A DNA stretch of 64,000 nt from Variovorax beijingensis (lineage in GTDB: Bacteria > Pseudomonadota > Gammaproteobacteria > Burkholderiales > Burkholderiaceae_C). The notes below the pieces were generated by a model. It had not been told where the DNA came from. It saw only the letters and a program-made list of their open reading frames with translations, and ran no database searches. Location of the stretch: positions 310,001 through 374,000 of the forward strand of contig NZ_VIVL01000004.1 of NCBI RefSeq assembly GCF_007828835.1. The letters are read 5' to 3'. Position numbers and translations under genes: made by a program. Of this stretch, positions 46,624-54,958 are shown one piece after another (positions within the stretch are counted from its first letter, which is position 1; every line of letters begins with the position of its first letter).

Positions 46624-46871
46624 ACACATCGCGAAGCCTAGGCTTGAGAATGCTTGGAGTTCTGTTCTTGACCTGCCTCTTCATCATTGGTGTCGGCTTT
46701 TCCTTGGCTGCCTTGCTCGCCATGCCCTTGATTCGGTGGGCAATTCATGGGGTACTTTATTTCCCGGTCAGTTCATCTGAACTTCGCAGTCTGCTGTTTG
46801 TCGTCCTCGGTGTGACGGTTGTTGCAACAGCCGTGATGTGGTTGGCCGGAAAACACAAAGGGCATTGGTGA
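46620..46871 (+). CDS. Small two-TM protein, candidate CDI immunity protein
   Basis: An 83-residue protein with two strong membrane segments (MLGVLFLTCLFIIGVGFSLA and SLLFVVLGVTVVATAVMWLA) and a basic C-terminus GKHKGHW. Its ATG overlaps the exoprotein stop (ATGA), the position expected of an immunity gene after a CdiA-like protein. A membrane immunity protein would suit a membrane-active C-terminus, matching the hydrophobic end of the exoprotein. No homologue is recognised; the role is from context alone. Confidence 0.6.
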   Translation: MNTSRSLGLRMLGVLFLTCLFIIGVGFSLAALLAMPLIRWAIHGVLYFPVSSSELRSLLFVVLGVTVVATAVMWLAGKHKGHW

Positions 46872-46925
46872 AAATGCTCTGATCCTGCGCGTGACGGTGC
46901 AGATAAACAATATCAGGGAGAGAAA

Positions 46926-48662
46926 TTGAGAACGAACTCGCGTGCCATGCTGGCGGGCGTACTCTTGGGCGGCCCAATGTTGGCCACAGCCCAGGTTCCC
47001 AGCACACCACAACCCTTCGTCGAACAGCAACGCCAGCAGGAACGCGAACGCGCCCTGCGCGAGCAGAACGAGCGCACGGTCGACCAGCGCCTGCAGGCGG
47101 CACCGCCCGCACCGGCGGCGCGCGTTCCCGAGTCCGAAGCCCCGTGCTTTCGCATCGACCGCGTGCTCCTGGTCGGCGAGCAGTCCGAGGCCTTCCAGTG
47201 GGCCGTGGCCGATCTGTCCGGCCCCGAGGGCGACGATTCACCGCTCGGCCGGTGCCTCGGCACCGCCGGCGTGAACGTGGTGCTCGCCCGCGCCCAGCAG
47301 GCGGCCATCGCGCGCGGCTTCGTCACCACCCGGGTGCTGGCCGCGCCGCAGGACCTGTCCACCGGCACGCTGACTCTCTCGCTGGTGCCCGGCCGCATCG
47401 CGGCCATTCGCCTGACGCCGGATGCTTCCTCGACATTGCTCGGCAGCTCTGCCTTGCTGGCCACCGCCATTCCGGCCCGGGTCGGCGACCTGCTGAACCT
47501 GCGCGACATCGAGCAGGGCCTGGAGAACTTGAAGCGCGCCCCCACCGCCGAGGCCGACATCCAGATCGAACCCTCGACCGCATCCGACGCCAGGCCGGGC
47601 GACAGCGACCTCGTGGTCAAGTACGTCCAGGCCAGGAAATGGCGCGTCACCCTGAGCCTGGACGACAGCGGCACCGAGGCCACCGGCCGCTACCAGGCCG
47701 GCGCCACGCTGTCGCTGGACAACCCCTTCGGCCTGAACGACCTGTTCTACGTCAGCGCCAACCACAACCTCAACAACCACGTCTTCAGCGACCCGGCCAA
47801 GGGCACCGAAGGCCAGACCGTTCACTACTCATTGCCCTACGGCTACTGGATGCTGGGCCTCACGGCCTCCAACAGCCAGTACCACCAGCGCGTGGCCGGC
47901 CTGAACCAGGACTACATCTACGCCGGCAAGACCAACAACGCCGAGGTCAAGCTCTCGCGCCTGCTCTACCGCGATCAGCACCGCAAGACCACGCTGGCGC
48001 TCAAGGGCTGGCGGCGCGAATCGCGCAACTTCGTGGACGACACCGAGGTCGAGGTGCAGCACCGCGTGGTGGGCGGTTGGGAGCTCGGCCTCAACCACAA
48101 GGAGTTCATCGGCGAGGCCACGCTGGAGGGCACGATCGCCTACAAGCGCGGCACGGGCGGCTTCGGCGCGAGGGCGGCGCCGGAAGAAGAATTCGGCGAG
48201 GGCACTTCGCGGCTGAAGCTCTACACCGCGGACGTGAGCCTCAATGCCCCGTTCAAGCTCGGCGAGCAGAAGCTGCGCTATTCGGGCCTGATCCGCGCCC
48301 AATGGAACCGCACCCCGCTGGTGCCGCAGGACCGCTTCGCCATCGGCGGGCGCTACACGGTGCGTGGCTTCGATGGCGAGACCAGCCTGATGGGCGAGCG
48401 CGGCTGGCTGATCCGCAACGACATCGGCTGGGCCATGGGGCAGAGCGGGGCGGAGCTGTATGTCGGGGCCGACTACGGGCATGTGGGCGGGCGCTCCACG
48501 GCGGGCCTGCTCGGCCGCAACCTGGCGGGCGCGGTGGTCGGCGTGCGGGGGCAGTGGGGCAAGCTGAGCTATGACTTCTTCGCCGGCGCGCCGATCCGAA
48601 AGCCCGAGGGCTATCGCACGGCCAGGGTCACGCTGGGGTTCAACCTGAATGCAAGCTTCTGA
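46926..48662 (+). CDS. TpsB outer-membrane transporter (ShlB/FhaC/HecB family)
   Basis: A 578-residue two-partner secretion pore. A signal peptide (MLAGVLLGGPMLATA-QV) is followed by a Gln/Arg-rich coiled linker, a POTRA-type region around CFRIDRVLLVGEQSEAFQWA, and a C-terminal beta barrel with the conserved YTVRGFDGE motif and a terminal Phe (LGFNLNASF). It starts at TTG 46926 with GGGAGAGA ahead. Gene order A-I-B resembles Burkholderia-type CDI loci but lacks the small lipoprotein gene usually found between I and B. Confidence 0.93.
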   Translation: MRTNSRAMLAGVLLGGPMLATAQVPSTPQPFVEQQRQQERERALREQNERTVDQRLQAAPPAPAARVPESEAPCFRIDRVLLVGEQSEAFQWAVADLSGPEGDDSPLGRCLGTAGVNVVLARAQQAAIARGFVTTRVLAAPQDLSTGTLTLSLVPGRIAAIRLTPDASSTLLGSSALLATAIPARVGDLLNLRDIEQGLENLKRAPTAEADIQIEPSTASDARPGDSDLVVKYVQARKWRVTLSLDDSGTEATGRYQAGATLSLDNPFGLNDLFYVSANHNLNNHVFSDPAKGTEGQTVHYSLPYGYWMLGLTASNSQYHQRVAGLNQDYIYAGKTNNAEVKLSRLLYRDQHRKTTLALKGWRRESRNFVDDTEVEVQHRVVGGWELGLNHKEFIGEATLEGTIAYKRGTGGFGARAAPEEEFGEGTSRLKLYTADVSLNAPFKLGEQKLRYSGLIRAQWNRTPLVPQDRFAIGGRYTVRGFDGETSLMGERGWLIRNDIGWAMGQSGAELYVGADYGHVGGRSTAGLLGRNLAGAVVGVRGQWGKLSYDFFAGAPIRKPEGYRTARVTLGFNLNASF

Positions 48663-48753
48663 GGGGCCAAATGCCGCAGTCGATTCTCGATCGCTCATGC
48701 CTAGACTGATTCGCCGACCGCCCGCGCCTTACGGCATCAACGCGACATAAACG

Positions 48754-49437
48754 ATGACTAGCCAGAACGAAACAGTAGTGAAGTCCGACCCCGCTTCAAT
48801 GGGTTCTATTTCACCGATGCGCGTGTGCTTTTTGCCCCCGCGTGACACTTCATGGGGCGCTCTCGTGCGCGGCTTGTTGTTCTCTGAGGTGTACAGCATA
48901 GCGGCCGTCGTTCTCATGCTCTACACCGTGTTCAGGATACAGGGGCCGTGGTTCTATGCCGCGCTGCTTGCGCAGCTGGTACTGCATTTCTACATGACAA
49001 CAGAGATCCTGATCAGCAACGATGAGATTGAACGCCTTACCGGCTATGGATTGATACGGCGCGAAGGGGTACTGCGGTTCTGCGGATATGTCCCGCGACG
49101 GCGTCGCTTGCGCACCCTTGGCTTCCCGATCCGGGCGATCGAGGAAATTGGCTCAGCTGCTGTTCTTGTTCATCTGTACGACGGCACCCAGGTCCAACTT
49201 CCCAAGCTGAGTCTGGAAGGTCAGCGCTTGTTCAAGAGCGTCTTTGAATCAATGAATGCAGGAGCGGATGCCGAGGCGTTGAAAAAGCAATACGCGAGTC
49301 TTGCGCCCGGGATTCTTGTCACCTTGGAGTACAAGGAATCGCCGCAACTGCCGAAGTGGCGATATTGGACGTCAATGATCTTGCTGGTTCCCGGCCTCTA
49401 TGTCGGATGGAAACTGTATGGGCTGTTGTTCCGGTGA
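48754..49437 (+). CDS. Hypothetical membrane protein, 227 residues
   Basis: Two N-terminal membrane segments (SIAAVVLMLYTVFRI and FYAALLAQLVLHFYM), a central domain of beta character (RRLRTLGFPIRAIEEIGSAA and VLVHLYDGTQVQLPKLSLEG, PH-like), and a third membrane segment at the C-terminus (WTSMILLVPGLYVGWKLYG). No family is recognised with confidence. It follows the TpsB gene by about 90 bases and could be an accessory or orphan immunity gene, but nothing in the sequence shows that. Confidence 0.75.
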   Translation: MTSQNETVVKSDPASMGSISPMRVCFLPPRDTSWGALVRGLLFSEVYSIAAVVLMLYTVFRIQGPWFYAALLAQLVLHFYMTTEILISNDEIERLTGYGLIRREGVLRFCGYVPRRRRLRTLGFPIRAIEEIGSAAVLVHLYDGTQVQLPKLSLEGQRLFKSVFESMNAGADAEALKKQYASLAPGILVTLEYKESPQLPKWRYWTSMILLVPGLYVGWKLYGLLFR

Positions 49438-49776
49438 CGGTAGGGGAAAAGTGGGATTGGACCCGCCTCGACAGTGAAGCACATCGGTGTTCAGAGGAAC
49501 TTGGTCCAATGAGAGCGCACTCCATCCCAGCCACGACATCCCGACATTCCATGTCGGCGTAGATCGTATGGAGATATGGCCGCAGATAAAGGTGGAGAAG
49601 CGTCTGAGGAACGGGCCGGAGGACAACGTGTGGCATTACTTTCAGCTCACGGGTCAGAAACTTGCTGCGCGGTGAGGGCAAGAACTGCTTGGCTCCCGTC
49701 AATCCTGCGAGCGGTATGGCCGGGCTCGCACCGGGGTTCGACTTGAATGCGAATTTTTGATTAAGGGAGGATTCCA
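49438..49776. other. Intergenic region holding a TpsB-end remnant
   Basis: 340 bases without an intact gene. Its 3' part (49722-49760) resembles the last codons of the TpsB gene; the rest shows nothing I recognise. Confidence 0.5.
49722..49760 (+). pseudogene. Remnant of a second TpsB gene (last 12 codons)
   Basis: The frame reads GLAPGFDLNANF followed by a stop, compared with VTLGFNLNASF and stop at the end of the intact TpsB (48627-48662). The similarity extends at DNA level over GGGGTTC-AC-TGAATGC and the stop codon. It suggests that a homologous transporter gene once ended here and that the interval from 48.66 to 49.72 kb entered by recombination. Confidence 0.55.
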
Positions 49777-50607
49777 ATGAAGGCAACGAAAGCAAAAATC
49801 TCCGCGAATGCGGCTGCCCTTCGATGTGGCGCACTCGGCATCGCCCTTCTCCTATCGGCATGCGTCACCCATCCACCGCTGACCGCAACGCAGCCGGAGG
49901 AAGCCGCAGTCTCGGCGCCACCGCTGAGCAGCTACGCCGCGGCCGATGGCTTCGTGCCAGTGGGCACGACGAGGATGCGTCTGAATTCGTATCCTGGCGG
50001 CCTTGAGCAGTTGCGCGTCGTGCGCCATGATCACACGGGCCGGGCCGTGGCGTCGCAGGTGGCGCTCAACGTGGGTCTTGCAGTGGCAATAGGCGGGAGG
50101 GGAGGATTCGTGCAAAGCTTCTCCAAGGACGAGCTGATCGGCGACGCCGTCCCAGAACTGGCGGGGCAATCATGGGCCAGCAATCCCGGTCTGAAGGAGC
50201 TGCCGCAGGCGCTCGGCGAGATCGCCACCCGTGTCTATGCGGCCCGGGCGTGGAAGGAGCTGGAGCGGGGCCGAAAAGAAGGCGGATGGACGCGCGAAGA
50301 CATGCTTGCTGCTGCGCAGCTGCCGGCCGAGGCCGACGCGCCGGTCAACCCCGGCGTGTGGCGGCTGGTCTATGAAAACCTGTCGGGACAAGACGAACTT
50401 TACCGCCTGCAGTTCAGTGCGGGGCTGGGCCTGGCAAGCCTGCGTTTTGGCCTGCCGCCCATGCCGGCCAACTGTTTCTATCAGTCCGAGCCGGTGACAT
50501 GGACTGCTTGGCAAGCCGACGGCTGGCAGCGTTTGCGCGAGGAACGCCCCAAGGCCTTGGCCCAGTGCACCGAGACACTGGGGCAAACCAAAGGGCGCCT
50601 GTGGTGA
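49777..50607 (+). CDS. Hypothetical lipoprotein, 276 residues
   Basis: The N-terminus has a basic region and a lipobox (LGIALLLSAC), so it is probably an outer-membrane lipoprotein. The mature part starts with a Pro/Ala-rich linker; the rest has the segments TRMRLNSYPGGLEQLRVVRH and VALNVGLAVAIGGRGGFVQS, with no enzyme motif that I can see. AAGGGAGGA upstream is a strong ribosome site. Its position after the transporter suggests an envelope role connected with the CDI-like locus. Confidence 0.8.
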   Translation: MKATKAKISANAAALRCGALGIALLLSACVTHPPLTATQPEEAAVSAPPLSSYAAADGFVPVGTTRMRLNSYPGGLEQLRVVRHDHTGRAVASQVALNVGLAVAIGGRGGFVQSFSKDELIGDAVPELAGQSWASNPGLKELPQALGEIATRVYAARAWKELERGRKEGGWTREDMLAAAQLPAEADAPVNPGVWRLVYENLSGQDELYRLQFSAGLGLASLRFGLPPMPANCFYQSEPVTWTAWQADGWQRLREERPKALAQCTETLGQTKGRLW

Positions 50608-50704
50608 CGGATGGTTCTTCGCAGGAAGGAACTGCCCACGGGCGTGCGGCACCGGCGCCGTTTATGCAGTGTGGGGCGTCCCAGTCGGTGCATGAAACCA
50701 TGCC

Positions 50705-51100
50705 ATGGGAAGCGGGTCGTTGATGGCTGGACGCACAGTGCAAGCCCCCGTCGAGTTTCAGAAGCGCCGGCGCGTCCATGGCGGTGAATCGCAGGTGCGG
50801 CATTCCCACGCGATCGAGACAGTTAAGGGCTCCGGTGATCGGGCTTCGGGCACTCGCAGCTGGCGATCGACATTCGTCGGGGCTCTGAGCGGCCTCCTGG
50901 TCGCCCTGATGTTGCTCATGAAGTGGCTCGTGGGGTTCCAAGTCGAGGCGGCCGCGGAGCGCCGAGCGAAGGAATCAGGCACACGCGCGGAATTGGCGCG
51001 ATGCTTCGAGCTGGCGTCACAGCGTGCGATTGAAACCTGTCGAACTGGGAAAGGTGCCGAGGCAAACCTCGCTTCCAGATTGATCAAGAGCGATCGGTAA
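50705..51100 (+). CDS. Hypothetical single-TM protein, up to 131 residues
   Basis: A basic N-terminal half, one membrane helix (STFVGALSGLLVALMLLMKW), and a C-terminal segment with two cysteines (ELARCFELASQRAIETCRTG). The start may be 50705 or the ATG at 50723. No family is recognised. It lies between two lipoprotein genes on the same strand. Confidence 0.6.
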   Translation: MGSGSLMAGRTVQAPVEFQKRRRVHGGESQVRHSHAIETVKGSGDRASGTRSWRSTFVGALSGLLVALMLLMKWLVGFQVEAAAERRAKESGTRAELARCFELASQRAIETCRTGKGAEANLASRLIKSDR

Positions 51101-51123
51101 GGAAGCAAGGGAAAGAAGTCAGC

Positions 51124-51555
51124 ATGAATAAAAGCTTCAAGGCCGTGGTGACCCTCGCGTTGACCGCCGCGATGCTCGCGGGCTGCGCCGCCGCACCGTA
51201 TCGCCTTCCCGGTACGGAGACGCAACCGTTGTCCAGCCTCGCCATCGTCGAGTCCGGGCCGCGCGCCGCGACGTATTTGGCTTCGATAGACGGGAAACAG
51301 GTCCCGCATGTACTCCGTCCGGTCGTCCGGTGGGAGCTCTCGCCCGGCGAGCACTCGGTAACAGTCGGACTCAGGACGCACCCGCAGTTCCGGGCCGACC
51401 ACATCCGCCTGAAATTCGTGGCGCTTCCTGGTCGAACGTACGTGATCCAGTACGAGGTCAAAGCCTCATGGGGTCGCGGCACATGGCGTGGCTGGATCGA
51501 AGATGAAACCGGGGCTACCGTCTCCGTCCTGGACATCGATAAGTCAAGGTCGTGA
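51124..51555 (+). CDS. Small hypothetical lipoprotein, 143 residues
   Basis: MNKSFKAVVTLALTAAMLAG followed by Cys gives a clear lipobox (MLAGC). The mature part is beta-rich: YLASIDGKQVPHVLRPVVRW, then ELSPGEHSVTVGLR and LPGRTYVIQYEVKAS, like small PEGA-type or envelope beta-sandwich domains. It starts 23 bases after the single-TM gene and is probably in the same transcript. Function unknown. Confidence 0.8.
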   Translation: MNKSFKAVVTLALTAAMLAGCAAAPYRLPGTETQPLSSLAIVESGPRAATYLASIDGKQVPHVLRPVVRWELSPGEHSVTVGLRTHPQFRADHIRLKFVALPGRTYVIQYEVKASWGRGTWRGWIEDETGATVSVLDIDKSRS

Positions 51556-52085
51556 AGAAAGAGAACGGGAAGACGTTGTTGCCCCGAATACACCGGCAAT
51601 CCAGCGGATCGGTTTGAACGGTTCAGATTCTCAACTGGGCCACTTTTAAGGGCAGTTTTTTGTGAAGGAAAAGACGACCGTTGACGGCTTCAACGCGGGG
51701 GTGTCCGGATTTCTGTGTGTGAGGCGGCTGGTCGGTTTTGACCGATTTCTCTAAGCCTTGTCGCGCGCTACGTGCGCAGTGGCTGGTTGATATCGCCGGC
51801 GCGCGGCGTCCACATGCGCAAGGGCGGGCGCCTGCAATGGGAGGGGTGATCCGCAGCCTAGGGGTGCGCAACGACACGCTGGATGGTGGCGCCGGCAACG
51901 CCACCGTCGGTTGCCTCGGCGGGATGACACGTATATCGATGGCGCAGGCAACGATACGCTGACCGGAAAGGGCACCACCTCGTCGGACGTGCATTCGCGA
52001 ATTGATTCATCGCCTCTTCCAGTTGTGCGCCGCTCGCCGACCGTCGGCCGTGGTGTGCGTTGATGGAGGTCTTGCGGAATCGCGG
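51556..52085. other. Region without an intact gene between lipoprotein and integrase genes
   Basis: 530 bases. Apart from the RTX-repeat remnant at 51870-51970, no supportable frame is seen on either strand. Confidence 0.5.
51870..51970 (+). pseudogene. RTX calcium-binding repeat remnant
   Basis: One frame reads NDTLDGGAGN, and a second frame shortly after reads DDTYIDGAGNDTLTG. Both fit the GGxGxDxLx repeat of RTX exoproteins. The frame change and missing ends show that it is a decayed fragment, probably of a secreted RTX toxin or enzyme. Confidence 0.6.
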
Positions 52086-53324
52086 CTAGGCCACCCGGAG
52101 CGTTGGGACTTGCGCGTTTCGGGCAAGTTGGCCCAGGTAGTCCGCCCAGCGCTGCATCATGTCCTTGCGCTTGTCCATGAACTCTGCGCGATCGTAGGCC
52201 GTACCCAGCGGCCCGCTCTTGCCGTGAGCAAGCTGTGCCTCGATGACGTCGGGCGAAATGCCGTGAAGTTGCTCCGCCATGACCGTGCGGGCCATCGCAC
52301 GAAAGCCGTGGGCGGTCATCTCGTCGTTGGTGTACCCCAGCCTTCGCAACGCGGCGTTCACGGTGTTTTCGCTCATGGGGCGCTCTCCCGTGCGGATGCT
52401 GGGGAACACGTATCGGCCATGGCCGGTCAATGGCTGAATATCTTCAAGTGCCTGCTTCGCCTGCCTTGCCAGCGGCACGAAGTGGGGGCGGCCGTTGAGC
52501 TTTTCATGCAGCCTTCGCTTCATTTCCTGCGCCGGGATGGTGAGCATCGAGTTGTCGAGATCGATCCATGCCCATTCCATCGCGCGGATGTTGCCGGGGC
52601 GCTGGAAGAGCAGGGCGGACAGGAGGAGGGCGGCGCGGGTGATCGGCTGCCCGCTGTAGCCGTAGATGGCGCGCATCAGTTCTCCGACCTTCTGCGGCTC
52701 CAGAACGGCGGCCATGCTCTTGGTGAGCACCGGTCGGAGCGCGCCGTGCAGGTCGGGCGCCGGATTGCTTGCGCACCGGCCCGTCTGCACGCCGTAGCGG
52801 AACACCTGTCCGGCGCACTGGCGCAGGGTGTGGGCCGTCTCGATGACGCCCCGGCTCTCGATGCGCTTGAGCGCGTGCAGAAGATCCTTGGCCTGGATCG
52901 AGGCAATCGGCAGCTTGCCGATGTAGGGGAACAGGTCCTTGTCCATGATGCGCAGCCAGCGCTCCGAATAGGACGTGCTCCAGCTGCTGGCCTTGGTGGC
53001 GTGGAATTCCCGCGCCAACGCCTCGAAGGTGTTGGCTGCTTCCACCGCCCGGGACAGTTTCTCTGCCCGCTTCGCGAGGCCGGGATCGACGTTGTCGGCA
53101 AGCAGCTCCCGGGCCTTGTCGCGCCGTTGCCGGGCCTTCGCAAGCGAGACCGCAGGGTAGACGCCCAAGGCCAGGGTCTTCGCCTTGCCGTTGAACCGGT
53201 AGTCCATGCGCCAGTACTTGCCTGCTGCCTTGACGCGCAGGTACATGCCGCCGCCGTCCGCGTAGCGCTCGCCGATCTCATTGCCCTTGTGCTTCACTTG
53301 CCTCACGAAAGTGTCTGTCAGCAT
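52086..53324 (-). CDS. int: P4-type tyrosine recombinase (integrase)
   Basis: A 412-residue site-specific recombinase. The N-terminus MLTDTFVRQVKHKGNEIGER and DGGGMYLRVKAAGKYWRMDY is the DUF4102 arm-binding domain. A SAM-like core-binding domain follows. The catalytic domain shows Arg in LLFQRPGNIRAMEWAWIDLD, His-x-x-Arg in TAHGFRAMARTVMAEQL, a second His in QLAHGK, and the nucleophile Tyr in GTAYDRAEFMDKR. The ATG at 53324 has AAGGAGA at the ideal distance; longer starts lack this. It lies 185 bases from the 3' end of tRNA-Arg, whose repeat marks the element ends. Confidence 0.96.
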   Translation of the reverse strand: MLTDTFVRQVKHKGNEIGERYADGGGMYLRVKAAGKYWRMDYRFNGKAKTLALGVYPAVSLAKARQRRDKARELLADNVDPGLAKRAEKLSRAVEAANTFEALAREFHATKASSWSTSYSERWLRIMDKDLFPYIGKLPIASIQAKDLLHALKRIESRGVIETAHTLRQCAGQVFRYGVQTGRCASNPAPDLHGALRPVLTKSMAAVLEPQKVGELMRAIYGYSGQPITRAALLLSALLFQRPGNIRAMEWAWIDLDNSMLTIPAQEMKRRLHEKLNGRPHFVPLARQAKQALEDIQPLTGHGRYVFPSIRTGERPMSENTVNAALRRLGYTNDEMTAHGFRAMARTVMAEQLHGISPDVIEAQLAHGKSGPLGTAYDRAEFMDKRKDMMQRWADYLGQLARNAQVPTLRVA

Positions 53325-53383
53325 TGGATTTTTCTCCTTGCTGTCGGTACCTGGCTTTGGCGGCAGCGCAGATACCTGCAGAA

Positions 53384-53404
53384 GTACCGACAAAGTACCG
53401 ACAA
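53384..53404. other. Candidate integrase arm-type sites, right end
   Basis: GTACCGACAA occurs twice in tandem (53384-53393 and 53395-53404) and once inverted as CTGTCGGTAC (53341-53350, one mismatch). ATACCTGC lies at 53372-53379. The same words occur inside the left end at 18811-18830. They lie just upstream of the integrase start and may also serve autoregulation. Confidence 0.5.
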
Positions 53405-53432
53405 GACATGCTATGCCCCGATCCGTCTCGGA

Positions 53433-53472
53433 GCAAAGAAAAACCCGCTTCTCCTCGAAGGAGAGCGGGTTT
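53433..53472 (-). terminator. Terminator downstream of tRNA-Arg, upstream of int
   Basis: A strong GC-rich hairpin (AACCCGC and TCTCCT arms with one bulge, loop around CGA) is followed on the minus strand by TTTTTCTTT. It should stop tRNA transcription before the integrase gene. Confidence 0.75.
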
Positions 53473-53508
53473 CAGGATGGTTCTGAGCTAATTGAAACTG
53501 GAAATTGG

Positions 53509-53582
53509 CCTGCCCGGAGGGGATCGAACCCCCGACAACCTGCTTAGAAGGCAGGTGCTCTATCCAACTGAGCTACGGGCAG
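53509..53582 (-). tRNA. tRNA-Arg (anticodon TCT)
   Basis: A full cloverleaf is readable on the minus strand: acceptor CTGCCCG/CGGGCAG, D arm around TAGCTCAGTTGGATAGAG, anticodon arm CCTGC-CTTCTAA-GCAGG with TCT at positions 34-36, and T arm GGGGG-TTCGATC-CCCTC. No CCA is encoded. It is the integration target of the element; its 3' half is the attachment site and was regenerated intact. Confidence 0.95.
53512..53529. repeat. tRNA-proximal attachment site (18-bp repeat)
   Basis: GCCCGGAGGGGATCGAAC within the acceptor stem and T arm of tRNA-Arg, identical and in the same orientation as 18742-18759. Confidence 0.85.
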
Positions 53583-53650
53583 ATTCCGGGCCGAACGGAG
53601 CCCCGGATTCTACCCACATCCACCTTGGAGCCCGGGGCGCCGGAGAGCAC

Positions 53651-53905
53651 TCAGATCTGGACGAAATCGCCGACCGGCTCGAAGTTCTCGACGGCCCATG
53701 CGCGCAGCAGATCGAGCGTCTGCGCTTCCGAGGGCCCGTAAGTCTGGTGCTGCGCCAGCGGCGTGGAATTGATCTCTTCCGTGGCGCGCAAGGGGCGGCG
53801 GCGGGGCATCCAGTACAGGGTGGCGGTGTGGGAGACGAGGTCCTGCGTAACCTGGACCAGGCCTGTCTGGTTGCCAATCTTCAGTTCGTAGTAGGACACG
53901 GCCAA
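53651..53905 (-). CDS. Hypothetical protein, about 84 residues
   Basis: An 84-residue protein beginning at TTG 53905 (MAVSYYELKIG) or GTG 53899 (VSYYELKIG). It continues NQTGLVQVTQDLVSHTATLY, WMPRRRPLRATEEINS and a helical C-terminus AQTLDLLRAWAVENFE. The composition is convincing, but no family is recognised. It is on the chromosome, just upstream of tRNA-Arg on the same strand. Confidence 0.7.
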   Translation of the reverse strand: MAVSYYELKIGNQTGLVQVTQDLVSHTATLYWMPRRRPLRATEEINSTPLAQHQTYGPSEAQTLDLLRAWAVENFEPVGDFVQI

Positions 53906-53996
53906 CCCCGGTCAGTGATGATGTGAATTCGACTGTACGCGAGGAATTCACCGTGGGGATTGTTTTTGGCGCGCTGCCATGGGCCCGAAAAACAAG

Positions 53997-54028
53997 ATGC
54001 CTGCAACAACGTGAGTCATTGCAGGCAT
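53997..54028 (-). terminator. Terminator downstream of tRNA-Pro
   Basis: A perfect 10-bp inverted repeat ATGCCTGCAA/TTGCAGGCAT with a 12-base loop, followed on the minus strand by CTTGTTTTT. There is also a T-run on the other side, so it may work in both directions. Confidence 0.75.
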
Positions 54029-54040
54029 TCGTATTTTTCT

Positions 54041-54117
<77 letters not shown>

Positions 54118-54152
54118 ACAAGCCTTCTATTCTAGCCCGGATATCGGGGCTC

Positions 54153-54857
54153 TCAGCGTTTCTCGTATTGGGTCTTGCCGAAAAGGATCTCGCGCTCCTT
54201 GTCGCCGGTGATCGGCTGGCGCAGGTCGGCCAGCACTTTCACGCCGCGCTGCACGGCGGGGCGGGCGGCAATGCCGTCGAACCAGGCCTTCAGGTGCGGG
54301 TAGTCGGTGAGGGTGATGCCCTGGTTTTCCCAGCTGCGCAGCCACGGGAAGATCGCGATGTCGGCAATCGAATAGGTCTTGCCGGCAATGAATTTGTTCT
54401 TCGACAGCTGCTTGTCGATCACGCCATAGAGGCGCTTGGCTTCGTTGCTGTAGCGCTCGATGGCGTAGCCGATCTTTTCAGGGGCATACATGCGGAAATG
54501 ATGCGCCTGGCCGAGCATGGGACCGACGCTGCCCATCTGGAACATGAGCCACTGCAGGACGTCGTAGCGTTCGCGGTCGGTGCTGGGCAACAGTTTGCCG
54601 GTCTTGCCGGCTAGGTAGACGAGGATGGCGCCCGATTCGAACAGCGAGATCGGCTTGCCGTCCGGACCATCGGGGTCGGTGATGGCGGGGATCTTGTTGT
54701 TGGGGCTGATCTGCAGGAACTCGGGCGCGAACTGGTCGCCCTTGCCGATGTTGATCGGACGGGCGTTGTACGGCAGGCCGCACTCCTCCAGCATGATGTG
54801 AATCTTGTGGCCGTTGGGCGTGGGCCAGGAATAGACCTCGATGGGCGATGCAGGCAT
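54153..54857 (-). CDS. Glutathione S-transferase (YghU/YfcG-like)
   Basis: A 234-residue GST. The thioredoxin-fold N-terminus reads IEVYSWPTPNGHKIHIMLEE, followed by NNKIPAITD and LFESGAILVYLA (glutathione-binding Glu-Ser); the all-helical C-terminal domain ends in YSIADIAIFPWLRSWENQG. The SWPTPNGHK pattern with Thr/Asn is that of nu-class GSTs, which reduce disulfides using two glutathiones. It is monocistronic, downstream of the oxidoreductase on the same strand. Confidence 0.92.
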   Translation of the reverse strand: MPASPIEVYSWPTPNGHKIHIMLEECGLPYNARPINIGKGDQFAPEFLQISPNNKIPAITDPDGPDGKPISLFESGAILVYLAGKTGKLLPSTDRERYDVLQWLMFQMGSVGPMLGQAHHFRMYAPEKIGYAIERYSNEAKRLYGVIDKQLSKNKFIAGKTYSIADIAIFPWLRSWENQGITLTDYPHLKAWFDGIAARPAVQRGVKVLADLRQPITGDKEREILFGKTQYEKR

Positions 54858-54958
54858 GTCGCGGGCTCCGGTGTTGGGGTTGGTTGTGATGCGAGGCAGG
54901 CAGCATATACGCGGCCATCCGCACGTGTGCAGCGCCGGGAATTACGGGCGGAGCACGC

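Larger units (their letters stand above)
18742..53529. mobile_element. Integrated genomic island / mobilisable element in tRNA-Arg(TCT), about 34.8 kb
   Basis: The boundaries are an exact 18-bp direct repeat: 53512-53529 lies in the T-arm and acceptor stem of the intact tRNA-Arg gene, and 18742-18759 is the remote copy. A P4-type integrase gene lies immediately downstream of the tRNA 3' end, the standard arrangement for such elements. Candidate arm sites GTACCGACAA occur near both ends. Inside are a decayed phage lysis cassette, a retron, a helicase/nuclease locus, a mobilisation module and a CDI-like locus. Gene content and local AT-richness differ from the flanking chromosome. No coupling protein or type IV secretion genes are seen, so at most it can be mobilised in trans. 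Confidence 0.85.
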
